Positions 43,557 through 54,638 are shown, numbered from the stretch's first letter. The stretch is 64,000 nucleotides of DNA from Martensiomyces pterosporus (GCA_025201845.1 MU604012.1:1-64000); one strand, 5' to 3'. Notes: generated by a model from the sequence alone, not told the origin. Translations and numbers: made by a program.

Positions 43557-45068
43557 TCAGGCTGCCTGTGTTTGGGAGGACGCGGCCTTTGGAGGAAAGT
43601 CAAGAGATACGTTTTCCACGTCAAGCTCGAGAATGTCAGCAGTGGCGCCGGCCATCTCGGCTAGCGACGGAGTAGTGCGGCCTAAATCGCCATGTACAAA
43701 CTCCTTAATGTATGTACCAGCCTCCGACTCAATCCTCACCTTGTAAAAGCTGCCCTCGATGGGCGTTACTTCGAGTGCCAAAAGCTGCTTGGGTCGGGTA
43801 AGCGGAGCTCTGCGGTGCAACACGCGAATTGGGGTCTTTTGCTGAAGCAGCACACCCTTCTTGCCCGCATTGTTGATCTCATCCAGCTTTTCCTCGCTCA
43901 GCTGGTGGGAGAACCACACCAGGGCGCAGTACAGCTTGGTCTTGTGCTCCTCGCCCTCCTTGATAATCGCCGTGTCCTCGGGCTTGATGACCTGCAGACG
44001 ACGTGCCTGCACCGGCGAGCCCTCGCTTGCCAGTCTGTCCTCGATCTCCTTGACTTGCTCCTGCGATACTTTCTTGAGCCTTGGGTTGATGCACTCGACA
44101 TAGAATGGCCGGCCGTCGCCCAGCATTCTGACATCCGCGTCCTCACGCCCCGACCCGACCAAGTTGTAGGCGTCGGAGCGAACCAGCGCCATGATGGGCT
44201 CTCCAATGACCTCTGAAACAGACAGCTCGGTGACTCTTTTGTTGTCGATAACAAAGGGCGTCTGACTGATATTCCGCTCGAGCTTCAAGTAGCGGCCGCC
44301 AATGTACAGCGAGGAGCGCTTAAGCTCCAAGGAATCAACAGCTGCCGTGGACTGGACAGCCGGTGGCGGTGAGGGGAACCTTGACACGAACTCGTCGTCA
44401 TTGCATGCAGCGATCTCGCGCACGATCGCCTCCTTCGAATCGCCCGTGGTATGGTAGACGCCGCGCTTGCGGAAGGTCTTCGTCTTGATCGAAGAGCCCT
44501 CGCGGTCGATGAGGAACTGGTGGTCGGCAGACGACTCCTCATGCGCAAAACTCAGATCGGCGCGCATCTCGCTCTCGGCCTCGACATGCACCCCACACTT
44601 CGCGACAAGTGTCCGAGAGACCATATACCTGATCGTCTCCTTGACATCGGCTATCTCGCCACCTGTGGCTGGGAGGCTGCGCTTGGCGAATATCTGCATG
44701 GACCGCTCGCGCACATATACGCTCTTTGGCAGCTCAATGCGGACCGTCAGATCGTCTGCATCGAATCCCTGCTCTCTGAATTCATCGGCCACGCGGTTGC
44801 CGTGTGCCAGATCAAGGATCCCCAAGCACACCGGGCATACTTGGGCCGGTGTGCCTTGCACAGCGCCAAGCACCCGGCAGAGCTCTTCAGACGGATCAGA
44901 GAGATATGCAGGACCATGGGGAATGCCGAGAAGTCGCAGGAGACAGAACGAGCAGACACCGGTGTCGCGCAGCTTCTTTGCAGCTTCCTTAACCTCGGCA
45001 ATGTCCTTGTACAGCTTCGAGTCGGAGCTCACAAGTTGGTCGACCGCAGCCTCAATTGCATCCGACAT
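43557..45068 (-). CDS. PUS10: tRNA pseudouridine synthase Pus10 (503 aa)
   Basis: An N-terminal THUMP-like zinc module has Cys39/Cys42 (CSFC) and Cys78/Cys81 (CPVC). The catalytic domain has VGSGREDADVRMLGDGRPFY with the expected aspartate at about 312, ECINPRLKK, RVLHRRAPLTRPKQLLAL and the closing ESEAGTYIKEFVHGDLGRTT. This is the animal/archaeal Pus10 layout; the enzyme makes pseudouridine 54 (and 55) in tRNA. Most Dikarya use Pus4 for position 55 and lack Pus10. The length matches human PUS10 (529). Confidence 0.95.
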   Translation of the reverse strand: MSDAIEAAVDQLVSSDSKLYKDIAEVKEAAKKLRDTGVCSFCLLRLLGIPHGPAYLSDPSEELCRVLGAVQGTPAQVCPVCLGILDLAHGNRVADEFREQGFDADDLTVRIELPKSVYVRERSMQIFAKRSLPATGGEIADVKETIRYMVSRTLVAKCGVHVEAESEMRADLSFAHEESSADHQFLIDREGSSIKTKTFRKRGVYHTTGDSKEAIVREIAACNDDEFVSRFPSPPPAVQSTAAVDSLELKRSSLYIGGRYLKLERNISQTPFVIDNKRVTELSVSEVIGEPIMALVRSDAYNLVGSGREDADVRMLGDGRPFYVECINPRLKKVSQEQVKEIEDRLASEGSPVQARRLQVIKPEDTAIIKEGEEHKTKLYCALVWFSHQLSEEKLDEINNAGKKGVLLQQKTPIRVLHRRAPLTRPKQLLALEVTPIEGSFYKVRIESEAGTYIKEFVHGDLGRTTPSLAEMAGATADILELDVENVSLDFPPKAASSQTQAA

Positions 45069-45353
45069 GTTTGATATTTAAAGCGTGCGTCCTCCGGGGG
45101 TGCTGAAATCGCGCGAGGGGTCGAAGTAGATAGGCTGATCAAAGACAAGGAGAAGGCGATGCGCATTCAATAGTTGTGCTCCCCACCAAAGCGGAGAGAT
45201 AGCCAGACTATTTTGCCCCAGCACACATTCAGCTAATATGGGCACTCATGAGAAAGATTGGAGAAGCTGTAGATTTATGAAAGAAAGAAAGATAGGCAGT
45301 GGAAGATGCGAAAGGATCGAGCAAGCGAAGACAAAAGACACACTACCCGGCAG

Positions 45354-48300
45354 TTACTCTTTTTGGAGGATGAAATCGTCAACGAGGCCCTCGCCCAAGC
45401 GAATAATCCCCTCGACAACCGCATCGGTGTTGTACTTGACCATCGGCCGCGACGCCTTCTTCTGTGCAGCCGCAGGCTCAACATTAGCATGGGCCTTTGA
45501 GTTCAGAGGCATATCCTGCTGCACCACCGACGGGATCCACAGCCCAGCAATAATGTTGCCGCCATACATGTCGTTGAAAAACAGGATGGAGTCATGGTAG
45601 ACGTTGACGAGGTCGCGGACGTAGAGGTCGACAGGGTCGAATCCCACCATACCGGGCTGGTTGAACGGGTTAGGATGGCGCCTGACGGACGACCGCTTGC
45701 CTTGCTGGCTCTGCAGTTGCATGGTAGGCAGGAGGTTTTTGAAGATCTCCTGGCCACCGCTCTCCTCCTCATCACGGCCCTCCTGCTTAGCACCCGTGGT
45801 GTCGGCTGTGGTGTCTGCCAGTGTCCTGAATGCCGACTTGGGCGGCTGCTCGTACTTGCGGCACACCGCATCGCCGTCGAGCTTGATTATAAAGTCATAA
45901 TCAGCCAGCGGCGTGGCGAAGACCTGTGGGAGGGATTCATCGCTGCCAGCGGCAAGGCAGTCGGCAATGCACTGCAGCGAAGCCTTGGCCAAAGTGCGCA
46001 GACGGCGCGTGAGGATCGGCGACCCGGTGCCCCACCACGACGCCTCAGGGTCGTCCTCTGTGGCCACACGCCATCCGCCCTTGCACTTGTTCTTCTCCTT
46101 GGCCCCATCAAATGCCTTTTGGATGGCCCTAAACGCATCCACCGACATCCCCTTGCTGAGCCAAACGCCCTGGGCAAGGGTCTTCGCCACCAGACCATCG
46201 TCATCGTCATCCTCGCCCTCACCATCACCTTCGCGGCTGTCTGCACTAAAGTCGACAGCAAACAAATCGTCCTTCCACGACCACTCCGCGAGCAACCTCA
46301 AGCAGCGAACAAAACCAGCGTATCCGGTGGCGGGCGCAGAGAGGGCGTCCGAGACGTCGGAAAACACATGTGCAGCAACAAGCTCGGCAACCTCCTCGGG
46401 CACACCCACGGCCTGGCCCAGGAGCATGTGGCGGGAGAGCCAGCGCTTCAGCAACCGGATGGTCATCGAAGCCGCCGGGTGGTGGCGCTGGCACAGATCG
46501 AGGATATGCCTGTGGTGCATGGCGCGCCACTGGTTGTTGCGTGCCCATCTGCGGCGAGCCATGTCCAGGGCGTCGGCGCGCAGAGCAAGGCCAGCAACCC
46601 TCATTTCGGACGCCTTCTTCTCCAGCAGCGTGCCCTCGCGATCGCACAGGATGCTCAGACGGAACGTGAACCCGCTGGTGGCATGTCTGATGTCGATGAA
46701 GTTGTCGCCCTCATAGTCAAAGTTCTCCTGTGCACCAAGCGTCAGCGACGAGCCACCAGTGAGCAGGCCATCCGCTGCACCGTATCCGTAGAATCTGTTG
46801 ACCACATCCACGTGGGCATCCGGATGTTCGGCGCGGTAGCAGTCGGCAATACGCATGAGGAACGCAGCCTTGACCTTGTGGAGGGCAGCAATGTCGTCGG
46901 GCCACTTTGTGGAGCTCTCAAACTCGACAAGCACATGCAGGGGCTCGATAAACGAGTCGTCGCCGCGGCCTTCGTCAAGTGGCAGAGGCTTTGGCGGCAC
47001 CAGGGAGGCATAGCGCAGGCCAGGCGAGACAGGATGCAGAGCCAGCACATGCAGCGGAAGCTTTTCCTCAAGTTCCTTGATCTCCCTTTGGAGCTCATCG
47101 TATCCACTGACCGCAGCCTCAAATGTCCCCAGGTCGGCAGGAGCCAAAGCCTGGGACTCCACATCGCCTCCGCAGTCGTCGAGCGTCTGTGCAAACGGCA
47201 CGATGCGAGTAGAGAGGCAGAAGAGAGTCGACCCGTTGGTGGTATCGTCAACAGATCCAAACGCCTGCGAGCTCTTGGGCCGTGCCTTGTCCACAATCAC
47301 AAGATCCTCAGGGGTCATGATCTCCGGCGTGGCACGGATGCAGAAGTGGCGGCGCAGCAGGAACGCCACCATACGCGGCAGGATCAGCACACGCCTCTCA
47401 AACGGCATGCCGCTGGCACCCCAGACGGTGGCCAGGCGAATGGCGCCGTCGCGGAATCTGCGCAGCTCAGCACGCTCGCCCCAGTACGCCCTATACCTGG
47501 CTGCCTCCTCGGGCTGCGCATCAGGGTTGGGCCCCAGATCCACCATGCGGCGAGACTCGGCTGCATCAGCGATAATGCCAACGACGAAGACGTGCCTGCG
47601 CATAGCCTTGTTCCCCTCGCTAAAGCTCTTGTCCGCACACGGGTGCACGGCAACCAGGCGGGCCTGCCTCTGGAGCGCAGACGACAGGAACGAGGAAATG
47701 CGGCTCTGAACAGCAGCCACGGGGTGGCCGAACTCGAGGTCAGCGAGACGGCGGGTGGTGTCCATGTCAGCGCCATGCTTGGGCGAGAGGAATTTGGACA
47801 GGTCGGCCTCGATGCGGAACACATGGTCGTACTTGACTGCCACTTCGCTCAGAGCCTTGTTAAGGAAGACATGGGAGAAGCGGTCGTCGGCACTGCTGTT
47901 AAGGTCCAGCGCTGTGCGACGAGCCTCCATACGCAGCTCAGCAAGCTCCCAGCCCTGAACACCAGCAAGCAGATTGAGAGAAGCCGAGGGGTCAACAAAC
48001 ACAGCATTGAAGTTGTTGGCAAATTCGTCGATATCGGCGTCGGTGCCGAACTGGATCGGGTTCTCCTCAAAGTCGTGCGCGGCGAGGAACTCGATGGTGC
48101 TCTTGAACAGCTGGTAAGCGCTCATCGACCCTGAGAGCTTGGATCCCGAGCCTCCACCAGACTGTGCCCCGCGGACGAGCCAAGCAAGGATCATGGTGAG
48201 GACGAATCCGTTGAGTCGCTGAGATCCAACCAAATGCCCTTGGCCAAACTTCTCGCCAGCCACATTGCGCTGGCTGAGCCAGATCCGCAAGAGCCCCGCA

Positions 48301-49493
48301 GCATGTGCGAACTCGGGGCACATCTCGGTCGTCTCGAACAGGTACTTCATGTGCGTAAGGAGCAGGGCATCCGACAGCAATGTAGAGTTGTACACGGGCG
48401 TAGCGGGCAGGTCGCCCTCATCCGCATTGTCAGCCGCGCTATTAGCAGCCGAGGTGTGCTTTTTGGCAGCAATGTAGCTGGGCCTTACGTGGTTGCGCCC
48501 GGGCATCAGGCGCTTGAGCGGCAAGGTGTCGCGGGAGATACTGGGCACCACGCGGATGGTGCAGTTGAGCTTCGACAAGTGCTTGACATCGCTCTTGGGG
48601 CGCATGACAACGACGGGGAGCCGCATATCTCCGCGCAGGCTACCAAGCTCCATATCAAACAAGTCGCTCAGTGGCGACTGCTGGAGACCTATGAGGAGCA
48701 TGGCCACGTAGAACGCGCGCTTATAGAAGTACCTGAAATTGAGGTGATCGCGGTCCTGGAACAGCTCCTCAGGCATTTGCACAACAACATCGACGTTGAA
48801 CCCATTACGCGTGCGCACAGCCATGCCCAAGGGATAGCTACCAACAACATTCACAACTTCGGGCGCCTTAAATCCCAGTGTCATCGGCATGTTCACGACG
48901 GGCGACGGATCGGGGAACGGGATCTGGAGGGCCTTGCTGCCACCCACAGACCTGCTCAGCTTGCGCACGAAGTTTGCAGCCGCATCCACGCTCATCTCCT
49001 TCTGGTCGTCAAGAGAAGTAAGCACGTCGCGGATCTGCTTGAGTGCAGCATCCAAGGCTCTAGTAGGCTTGGTATTGGCCAATATTGCGCTTTCGCTGAG
49101 AAGCTCGTCGACTTGGAGCTTGAACAGGTTCGATTTGAAGAGCAGCGAGGTTTCGTTCAGTGCCATGATCTCCGAGTTTGTCGGATTGGCGTTCAAACCA
49201 CGTTCATGCTTGTGGTCGCCTGCCTGTTGAGGCTGCAGCTTGGTCTCGTCGCTGGCGTTTTCTCCGCTCAGCATGGGCTCATCAAGACCGTCCTCCCCAT
49301 CAACGCCCGACGATTCGTCGCCGCTGTCGTCGCTTGCAGCAAACCGATCGTCGTCTTCATAGTCAATCACGTCTTCATCCGTCTCCTGCTCAACCACAGC
49401 GGGCTTCGACTGTCTCTTGGTCCTCTGCGGGTTCTCGGAAAGCTCTGCCCCAGAAGACTTGCGCTTGCGCTTGTCAGCGAGCCCAGGTGCCAT
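45354..49493 (-). CDS. UTP22: U3 snoRNP protein Utp22/NOL6 (Nrap family), 1379 aa
   Basis: The protein matches Nrap/NOL6 along its length: EVVNVVGSYPLGMAVRTRNG (nucleotidyltransferase-like fold without activity), the RDHLNFRYFYKRAFYVAMLL segment, AAGLLRIWLSQRN, TVWGASGMPFERRVLILPRM, LKRWLSRHMLLGQ and a C-terminal MVGFDPVDLYVRDLVNVYHD then YGGNIIAGLWIPS. Utp22 belongs to the UTP-C module of the small-subunit processome. The ATG at 49493 begins a basic, acidic-tract N-terminus (MAPGLADKRKRKS); the frame upstream is unrelated. At 1379 residues it exceeds yeast Utp22 (1237) and human NOL6 (1146), mostly through acidic inserts, for example around residues 1150-1180. Confidence 0.95.
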   Translation of the reverse strand: MAPGLADKRKRKSSGAELSENPQRTKRQSKPAVVEQETDEDVIDYEDDDRFAASDDSGDESSGVDGEDGLDEPMLSGENASDETKLQPQQAGDHKHERGLNANPTNSEIMALNETSLLFKSNLFKLQVDELLSESAILANTKPTRALDAALKQIRDVLTSLDDQKEMSVDAAANFVRKLSRSVGGSKALQIPFPDPSPVVNMPMTLGFKAPEVVNVVGSYPLGMAVRTRNGFNVDVVVQMPEELFQDRDHLNFRYFYKRAFYVAMLLIGLQQSPLSDLFDMELGSLRGDMRLPVVVMRPKSDVKHLSKLNCTIRVVPSISRDTLPLKRLMPGRNHVRPSYIAAKKHTSAANSAADNADEGDLPATPVYNSTLLSDALLLTHMKYLFETTEMCPEFAHAAGLLRIWLSQRNVAGEKFGQGHLVGSQRLNGFVLTMILAWLVRGAQSGGGSGSKLSGSMSAYQLFKSTIEFLAAHDFEENPIQFGTDADIDEFANNFNAVFVDPSASLNLLAGVQGWELAELRMEARRTALDLNSSADDRFSHVFLNKALSEVAVKYDHVFRIEADLSKFLSPKHGADMDTTRRLADLEFGHPVAAVQSRISSFLSSALQRQARLVAVHPCADKSFSEGNKAMRRHVFVVGIIADAAESRRMVDLGPNPDAQPEEAARYRAYWGERAELRRFRDGAIRLATVWGASGMPFERRVLILPRMVAFLLRRHFCIRATPEIMTPEDLVIVDKARPKSSQAFGSVDDTTNGSTLFCLSTRIVPFAQTLDDCGGDVESQALAPADLGTFEAAVSGYDELQREIKELEEKLPLHVLALHPVSPGLRYASLVPPKPLPLDEGRGDDSFIEPLHVLVEFESSTKWPDDIAALHKVKAAFLMRIADCYRAEHPDAHVDVVNRFYGYGAADGLLTGGSSLTLGAQENFDYEGDNFIDIRHATSGFTFRLSILCDREGTLLEKKASEMRVAGLALRADALDMARRRWARNNQWRAMHHRHILDLCQRHHPAASMTIRLLKRWLSRHMLLGQAVGVPEEVAELVAAHVFSDVSDALSAPATGYAGFVRCLRLLAEWSWKDDLFAVDFSADSREGDGEGEDDDDDGLVAKTLAQGVWLSKGMSVDAFRAIQKAFDGAKEKNKCKGGWRVATEDDPEASWWGTGSPILTRRLRTLAKASLQCIADCLAAGSDESLPQVFATPLADYDFIIKLDGDAVCRKYEQPPKSAFRTLADTTADTTGAKQEGRDEEESGGQEIFKNLLPTMQLQSQQGKRSSVRRHPNPFNQPGMVGFDPVDLYVRDLVNVYHDSILFFNDMYGGNIIAGLWIPSVVQQDMPLNSKAHANVEPAAAQKKASRPMVKYNTDAVVEGIIRLGEGLVDDFILQKE

Positions 49494-50211
49494 GTCTTCA
49501 GCCGTATAAAAAAAAGCGACCTGTTGCGTGTTTCTTTCGTCGCGTGTATGCAAAGGTGTAGAAAGCAAGGAAATAGCTGCAGTGCGTGCGTATGGCGGCG
49601 ATGTGTAGTGAGAAAATATGAAACACAAGTCTGCTAAGAGAACGAGCGATTGCCAGCCCAGGCTCTACTGTAAACTTTTTTTTCTCTCCCGCTTTTTGCG
49701 TTGAATGCAAGCAGAGATGCAAAAAATACAAGAGAAAATAATTTGATCCGGTGATCTGCTGACTCGCTGCAGCAAGCTTGGTGCCATTTGGATATGCCAG
49801 TATAGCCGCTTAATGAAGGAGGCACTTTGACATGCAATGTATATTTAGAATGACGACAAACAAGGATAAACAGATAAGGAGCAGGGAGAAAGAGAAAGAG
49901 AGAAAGAAGGTGGAGAGAGGCCACCGGCTGCAAATCAGTCATAGAAGAGGAGGGAGAGATTTAGGCGAAAGGGCGCATGTCAGTGCTCGTGTGAGGGGAG
50001 GGGGCGGCTAATAAGGGAGGGGATGTTAAGGAGGAATTTGTTGTGGATACGCGAAAAGAAGCAGAATATTAGGAGGCTGTATCCATCATTGCCATATGTG
50101 GGTCAAAAGGCGCAAAAGCTGCCTGCAATCATGACGCAGCACACAGGGAGGGTTGCTGTTACATAGAAACAAAGAAGCGAAAGGAAAAGCAAATGGGGGA
50201 GGGAAGCGCGT
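49494..50211. other. 718-bp region between UTP22 and the G-beta 3' end
   Basis: Purine-rich on the plus strand (GGGAGAAAGAGAAAGAGAGA near 49882-49904). Minus-strand frames there are Leu/Phe-rich and spurious. No gene is visible. Confidence 0.4.
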
Positions 50212-51803
50212 TCAGGCCCAGACCTTCAGCAAGCTGTCCCATGAACCCGTGGCCAGAGCCATTCCATCACTCGAGACACCCAGGCAGCTAACCCGGTTAT
50301 CGTGGCCGGAGAGAGTAGCGACCCTGGTGCCCTTAAGAACATCCCAGACGTTGCAGTTAAAGTCGTCGTATCCAGCAAACAGCAGCCGACCCGACGACGA
50401 GAACGCCACGGAGGTAATTCCGCACAGAATGTTATCGTGTGTGTACTGGTTCAGCTCCCTGTCTGCACGCAGGTCAAACAGACGGCACGACGCGTCATCA
50501 GAGCCAGTGCCAAATGCATCGCCGTTAGGGAAGAACTGCACGGCATTGATGTCGGACTCGTGGCCTCTGAAGCTCTGCACGCAGCGCCCAGAGCGGATGT
50601 CCCAGACCTTGGCGGTGGCATCGCAGGCACCCGAGACAAAGATGCTCTTGTTGGGCGACAGAGAGAGGGACATGACATCTCCAGTGTGGTCGTTGAACTC
50701 CATGATCTTTACGCCAGCATCGATGTCCCACAGCATGCACGACATGTCTCCAGACGAAGTCAGGATTTGGCGGTCGGAGATAAACCTGCAGCAGCTGAGG
50801 TATCCGGTGTGAGCAGACAGCTCGCGGGCAACCTTTGCAGCACCCTCTTTTGTTTTGAGGTTGTAGATGGAGCACAGGTTGTCGAGACCGCCGCACGCGA
50901 CAAAGTTGCCCGATGGAGCATATGCGCACGTCATGACCCAGGATGAGCGCAGTGGGATGGCGTGGGTTTTGTTTGTGCTGAAGGCATCCCAGACAATGAG
51001 CTTGCCGTCCTGCGACGCCGACACGAGATGGCGCTCATCGGCCGCCCAGTGCATGGCGTATATTTTTGCTAGGTGGCCCTTTAGCGTCCGGCGCACTTTC
51101 ATGGCTACCTTGGGAAGGGTAGACACGCTGCTGGCGGCATCTCTGACTATATGAGGCAGAAACGTGTGCATGTGCTTGGGTGATATGTGTTATTAGCAAG
51201 AGTGCATCTGTTCATAGGCTGAAATTGGCAGCTACTCTCAATCAATGGTGCCCATGTGCTCTGTCGAGCAGCTGTGCTATTGCTGCACCCAACACGGCCC
51301 GAAGCAAGGGCGACTACAGGCACAATGATGGGCAGCGGATGGGTGAGTGGATGGACAGGAGCAAAATTTATCCCCGGCATGCAAGTAAGCCGTGCATGTG
51401 AATAGCACACACTCAAAGCAGCCGAGGCCAGTTTTTTTTTCCTTGCCAGCACCCAACAAAGCGAGCAGGACTTGTTGGAGGGCGGGGTGTGGGCCGCATG
51501 GCCATAGCACAAAAGCACAAGAGCACAATCGCTGTCGTCATCAACAGGCAGCACAAGAAAAAGACTGCCCTTCAAAGCAAGTGGTGAAAGAAGTGAGAAC
51601 GCGTGCGTATAATGAACACGAGCAACAAGCAGCAAGGGGGAGTGGCAGTAGCAGCAGCAGCGTATACGCAACGGGCTTGGGAGCAGGTATGATACATTAC
51701 GTGTGGTGTCTGCGAGCTTTTCCCTGGTCTGCTTGAGCCTATCTCTGAGCTGCTCGGCCTCGCGCCGTGCAGCTAATACTCTGTCGTTGAGGTCGCTGCT
51801 CAT
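50212..51803 (-). CDS. Heterotrimeric G-protein beta subunit (345 aa, two exons)
   Basis: Exon 1 (51701-51803) encodes the N-terminal coiled coil ([20 protein letters not shown]) that pairs with G-gamma. Exon 2 (50212-51146) encodes seven WD repeats with typical G-beta text: [36 protein letters not shown], the [20 protein letters not shown] strand, and [12 protein letters not shown]. The end is [11 protein letters not shown]. The donor is the unusual GTAATG and the acceptor ATATAG; joining them gives DTTLRDAASS in frame, matching the family's DSTL-like join. The intron is 554 bp. G-beta transmits pheromone or nutrient signals at the plasma membrane. Confidence 0.95.
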
Positions 51804-53390
51804 TTGGCGAAGCCCTTGGAATTATCTCGGATTCGTACTAAAGGCTGGATTGAGGTCTGCGTTTATTTTTCCGACGGCCTTTTCCAAGCGCTTCTTCTGG
51901 TAAGCCGAGAAAAGAAGTGGGAATTTGCTGGAACAAGAAATTATGACGGAAGAGTACAACAAGGAGCGTGTGCAGGCTGCAAGACCGAATAATAAAAAAG
52001 ACACTGAAAACGCGATTATTGTTGTGCTGCTGTGATAGGAAGGGTAAGAGGGAGAACACTAAGCTCAAGGCAAGGCAACGAGCCAAGGAGGCAGGCAAGA
52101 GGGGTGGTGGAGAGGGGCGAAATAAAAATAAAGAGCAGCTGAGTTCCAGTATCTTCGCAGAAGGGAGAAAGGGAAGAGGAGGCAAGAAAGGAACCCAACG
52201 GCAGTCCAGCCTTGCAAGATTGAGGCAGCAGCGCAGCCTAAGCCTTTGCTTGGATGCCTCTGCTCGCGCCACCCCGTTTGCCATTTCCCCCATCCAAGCA
52301 AACGGCTTATTATGCTCTCCGAACAACGTCGTCTCCATGGATTGTTTCCCTCATAAGCCTCATTTTCCGTGCTCTCTACAGAGATGGCTCGACGGCGCTC
52401 AGGGCCATGGGACAGAGAGGGCGGCCGGGAGCCGCCGAACCCCTGCTCTCTGCGCTCTGCTCGCTGATGCTCTGCGCCCTCGCACACAGCAAGCAGCCTT
52501 TTCCATGGAGTCGCACAGCGAATATTATGTGCAGCAGCATCGGAATGACCAGCATTGCATATGCCTGTTATTATAGCCATTCAGGCTGCTGCTGCGAACG
52601 ACCTTTGGCGGATGTGCGATTTACGTTCCCTATTACACAATTGCACAAACACAAACCCCTACCAAGACAGCATGCTCAATAAGCTACAGGGGGATTTCCT
52701 TTTCTGGGCAGCACACCTCGATGCGCTAAAAGACGGCGATGGCCCTCGGCCTGGCCAGCAAGCAGCAGCAATTCTGCGTGTGGGCGTGTGCCGATAGTGG
52801 TTCTTCTGGAGCCCTAGCACCCCCGCTCATGTGTGATGTGCAATGGCCCTAGCAGGCAGGCGAACGGGCAGAGTGGGCCAGAGCCCTTGCTCCTGGGTGA
52901 GGGGAGTGGCGATGACGGGTTTGATGCCTGACAAAGCGGGCTCTGCAGCAAATTAGGATCGCCCCAGAGCCTCTGCTTCCCCATCCTGCCTGACTAGTCC
53001 CCTCATTTAGCGGATATGCGAGCCCGCCTGCCATGGGCTCCCAATGAAAATCACAACAACCCAGATGCCCACACACGCTGGAGCGCTCCAGTGCAGGCTT
53101 CCCCGCCCGCTGCGTCCTTGCCACAGCCCGCTATTCGGGCTCCTTGGCCCAGCACGCCCTGCTCTCCTTCCATCTGCAGAAATAGTCAGCCAAGGAACTG
53201 GCGGAGCAGCAAAGCTCTCGACGGCCCGAACAGCGGATTGGGAGGGCATTTTGCCACGGAACAGGGCCAGCATGAGCCAAGCATCCCCTGCGCCTGCACA
53301 TAAAGGCCACTTCAGGATTACGCATTAGGTGACATCTTGTTTGTTGCAACTAATACACCGGGGAAAAGAACTAGAAAGCTGCTTCTGGAT
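51804..53390. other. 1.6-kb intergenic region
   Basis: It runs from the G-beta ATG to the acyl-CoA dehydrogenase stop. Overlapping frames in several phases are Arg/Ser/Pro/Cys-rich with no family text. No RNA gene, repeat family or mobile element was seen. Confidence 0.45.
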
Positions 53391-54638
53391 TCAGAGCTTG
53401 GCTGCCTTGGCTGCAAGCTTTGCGTTCTGCTCGCGGATCTCCAGCTGAGCGATCTGGCGCGTGTGCACCTCGTCAGGGCCATCAGCAATACGCAGCGTAC
53501 GCATGCCAGCCCAGAATTCAGCCAGAGGAGTATCAGGACCCACACCGCCAGCACCGAACATCTGGATGGCACGGTCCAGAATCTGCAGAACAACGCTGGG
53601 CACAATGACCTTGGCCATGGCGATTTCCTTCTTCGCATGCTTAGCACCAACCTTATCGATCATGTCAGCAGCACGCAAGACGAGCATCCTCGACGACTCC
53701 AGCTCCATGCGGGACTTGGCGATATAATCGAGAACGACGCCGTGCTCGACGATCTTGCGACCGAAAGTGGTGCGCTCCTGCACGCGCTGGATCATCAGCT
53801 CCATGGCTCTCTCGGCCATGCCCAGGGAGCGCATGCAGTGGTGGATACGCCCAGGACCCAGCCGTCCCTGGATGACCTCGAATCCGCGGCCCTCGCCCAG
53901 AATCAGGTTCTCGGCAGGCACCCAGGCGTTGTCAAACACGACCTCGCAGTGCCCATGCGGGGCATCGTCGTAGCCGAACACGGACAGAGGGCGGACAACG
54001 GTGACTCCAGGAGTGTTGGCTGGCACAACGACGATCGACTGCTGGTCGTGTTTTCCGACAGACAAATCGGTCTTGCCCATCGTGACAAAGACGGCGCACT
54101 TGGGGTGGCCAGCACCCGAGATCCACCACTTGCGGCCGTTGACCACGTATCCGCTGCCCTTGCGCTCAATCCTGGTGCAGATGTTCGTGGCATCCGACGA
54201 GGCCACCGCAGGCTCAGTCATAGCAAACGCCGATCGGATCTCGCCGTTCATCAAAGGCACGAGCCACTTGCGCTTCTGCTCCTCGTTGCCGTACTTGGCA
54301 AACACCTCCATGTTGCCAGTGTCGGGTGCACTGCAGTTGCACGCCTCGGGGGCGATGTGGGGCGACCGACCCATGATCTCGCACAAGACGGCGTACTCGT
54401 AGTTGGTCAGGCCGGCGCCCTCCTTGTACTCCTTGGTGAGGAACAGGTTCCACAGGCCCAGCTGGCGTGCGCGAGCCTTGAGCTTCTCGATCACGGAGGG
54501 CACTCGCTGCCAGCGCTCGGCTCCCACCCCGAGCTCTTTCTCGTACTGGGCCTCGGCGGGGATGCAGTCCTCCTCAACGAACTTTGTCAGAACTCTCTTG
54601 AGCTCCTCGACTCTGGGTGACAGCTGGACAAGAGACAT
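53391..54638 (-). CDS. Acyl-CoA dehydrogenase, ACAD10/11-like, with a peroxisomal AKL C-terminus (415 aa)
   Basis: The acyl-CoA dehydrogenase fold is complete: an N-terminal helical domain (VEEDCIPAEAQYEKELGVG), FAMTEPAVASSDATN and the FAD loop NGRKWWISGAGHPKCAVFVT in the middle, then LGPGRIHHCMRSLGMAERAM, RTTFGRKIVEHGVV and MFGAGGVGPDTPLA. The text is closest to the ACAD10/11 group, which use longer or branched substrates. There is no N-terminal mitochondrial presequence, and the last residues are AAKL, a PTS1 variant (A-K-L), so peroxisomal beta-oxidation is likely. A minus-strand TATATAAA lies at 54793-54800, 155 bp before the ATG. Confidence 0.93.
   Translation of the reverse strand: MSLVQLSPRVEELKRVLTKFVEEDCIPAEAQYEKELGVGAERWQRVPSVIEKLKARARQLGLWNLFLTKEYKEGAGLTNYEYAVLCEIMGRSPHIAPEACNCSAPDTGNMEVFAKYGNEEQKRKWLVPLMNGEIRSAFAMTEPAVASSDATNICTRIERKGSGYVVNGRKWWISGAGHPKCAVFVTMGKTDLSVGKHDQQSIVVVPANTPGVTVVRPLSVFGYDDAPHGHCEVVFDNAWVPAENLILGEGRGFEVIQGRLGPGRIHHCMRSLGMAERAMELMIQRVQERTTFGRKIVEHGVVLDYIAKSRMELESSRMLVLRAADMIDKVGAKHAKKEIAMAKVIVPSVVLQILDRAIQMFGAGGVGPDTPLAEFWAGMRTLRIADGPDEVHTRQIAQLEIREQNAKLAAKAAKL

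Noticed and set aside
45594..48134. Plus-strand 846-codon frame
   Set aside because: Antisense of UTP22, whose minus-strand protein matches the Nrap family throughout.
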